From: Elysia crispata
Lineage: Eukaryota; Mollusca; Gastropoda; Plakobranchidae
Direction: 5' to 3'
Length of the DNA: 64,000 bases
Assembly (NCBI GenBank): GCA_033675545.1
Contig: JAWDGP010005861.1
Location: 79,651-143,650, forward strand
Shown here: one piece after another, positions 63,301 to 64,000 of the stretch
Position numbering within the stretch: position 1 is the first letter of the stretch
Layout of the letters: every line of letters begins with the position of its first letter
Translations under genes and position numbers: made by a program
The notes under the pieces: generated by a model
What the model saw: the letters and a program-made list of their open reading frames with translations, nothing else
Databases searched by the model: none
Told to the model about the DNA's origin: nothing

Positions 63301-63691
63301 GCATGTCGAGTTCGCTAAGGAACGCCAAATTGTTGGAAAAGAAAACATTATTTGTGTTCTCCAAGGAGCGACAACATGTTGTCTATTCCGATGGTTTCGA
63401 GTCACCAAGTCCACGTAGGTTGAGAAGTGTTGTAGCACGCTCTTCTTTCGTTAAACCATAGGCCCATGTCAGAAGAGACTTATTTGTCTGTTTGGGGAGG
63501 TGCGGTTACGATGGAAAGTGCTTGCTGTGGCGATGATCATTGTCTAGAGCTGCTACGACGTGGTAGTACTTGAAGTATTGTCTTGATCGATGTGACGCAA
63601 AGCAAATTGTGCTTCAGCTTGAGCAAAACCATGCGGCTGGGCTAGATACCCAAAAGGTAGGTAGCTTCATCGAAACGTTATCAACAGCCAT
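60278..63691 (-). pseudogene. gag-pol of the CsRn1-type element
   Basis: Gag starts at ATG 63691 with MKLPTFWVSSPAAWF, then a frame change into AEAQFALRHIDQD. CWYHRKYGLKAKKC lies near 63165-63125. The protease loop RRFLVDTGAQIS lies near 62985, and FIADIKRPTLLGADFF follows in another frame. RT: GIIRKSISPWVPP, then [11 protein letters not shown] and [11 protein letters not shown] near 62080, with the YxDD box intact. RNase H: SLTSNASDKAVGAVLEQ near 61640. Integrase: SDRGPRFTSALWSDIA and YQSNGLVERFHRSLK near 60690-60570, then TVPGEF near 60420. The C-terminal integrase part usual after that point is absent; the frame runs on to 60278, apparently into LTR sequence. Confidence 0.75.
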
Positions 63692-63820
63692 ATTAATGTT
63701 TAAGTTGTATCTAGTCTAGATCTAGACTGGTTTTGGAGGTGATAATGTCGGGCTGTGGTTAGATCTAGATCAAGTTATTAATTTACTGCTTTCATAGGCT
63801 CACAAGATCGTCGTGAGTTC

Positions 63821-63832
63821 TCGGTGTCACCA
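63821..63832 (-). promoter_or_regulatory. Primer-binding site, tRNA-Trp type
   Basis: On the minus strand TGGTGACACCGA starts two bases after the LTR end. It matches the complement of the metazoan tRNA-Trp 3' end (TGGTGACCCCGA) at 11 of 12 positions. Confidence 0.7.
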
Positions 63833-63834
63833 AT

Positions 63835-64000
63835 TGTGGCTGTTATTAAAACGTTTGACAGGAGAGAAAAACTGACAAGTGTTCCGAGTTTACATTTTAA
63901 TCAAGGAACCGATTTTACAAGGACTGCTGATAGTGTGAGCCTTGCTCTTAGTCTTAACAGTCCTAAAAACCTAAACAGTTCGAAGTGGCTATTTAATCAG
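63835..64000 (-). repeat. 5' LTR (right copy), cut by the window edge
   Basis: Starts TGTGGCTG and aligns with 60154 onwards through CCTAAAAACCTAAA to near the edge. The outer end and the target-site duplication lie outside the window. Confidence 0.8.

Larger units (their letters stand above)
60154..64000 (-). mobile_element. Ty3/gypsy retrotransposon of CsRn1 type
   Basis: Minus-strand element with similar terminal sequences at 60154 and from 63835 to the right edge, a tRNA-Trp-type primer site, gag, protease, RT, RNase H and integrase. The CX2HX9C gag motif and the TGGTGACxCCGA primer site are traits of the CsRn1 clade. It is inserted in a DIRS-like element. Frameshifts and stops occur, but the RT box is intact. 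Confidence 0.8.

Overview
This is an AT-rich animal genomic window, most likely from a mollusc. Long introns with GT-AG borders, large microsatellites, many short dispersed runs of the hexamer TCTAGA, and a mixed load of LTR, DIRS-like, LINE and DNA-transposon relics all say metazoan. The gastropod/mollusc placement is inference from repeat style, not proof. There is no prokaryotic operon, CRISPR array or rRNA gene.

The main gene lies on the + strand from 24664 to about 56830. I assembled ten exons (24664-24818, 26619-26748, 27085-27309, 27774-28043, 30135-30353, 34267-34524, 35732-35907, 39501-39651, 41865-42003, 47755-47930). All have GT-AG borders, and the reading phase is kept through all nine joins, giving 633 codons. 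The protein has the two WHxH-type motifs of the DUF1399 / glycine-rich domain-containing protein (GRDP1-like) family. A candidate last exon ends at 56830 with AATAAA 73 bases further on, but at least one linking exon is still missing.

Layout. 1-1.8 kb: one unassigned terminal coding exon (1643-1793), probably of a gene entering from the left. 1.8-24.2 kb: no intact gene. It holds microsatellites, a (TAG)n / inverted-repeat / tRNA-like composite (10.97-11.67 kb), two diverged copies of a dispersed repeat (8.5 and 15.7 kb), a perfect hairpin (15.93 kb), relics of a piggyBac-like element (9.7 kb) and of a GQN-motif transposase (13.7 kb), a gag-protease fragment (16.3-17.6 kb, minus) and a LINE reverse transcriptase (22.65-24.2 kb, minus). 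24.7-56.8 kb: the GRDP-like gene. Its intron 7 has a very recent tandem duplication, and its last visible intronic interval holds a Ty1/copia-like relic (minus), a Ty3/gypsy-like relic (plus) and a LINE 3' end fused to the latter. 57.8-60.15 kb: a DIRS-like element (plus) cut off by a Ty3/gypsy element of CsRn1 type (60.15-64.0 kb, minus) with recognisable LTRs and a tRNA-Trp-type primer site.

The mobile elements are all broken by stops, frameshifts or deletions. I found no convincing new biological system. The items most worth a second look are the TAG/inverted-repeat composite, the hairpin flanked by direct repeats, the unidentified exon at 1.6 kb, the nested and chimeric retroelements, and the unresolved 3' end of the GRDP-like gene.
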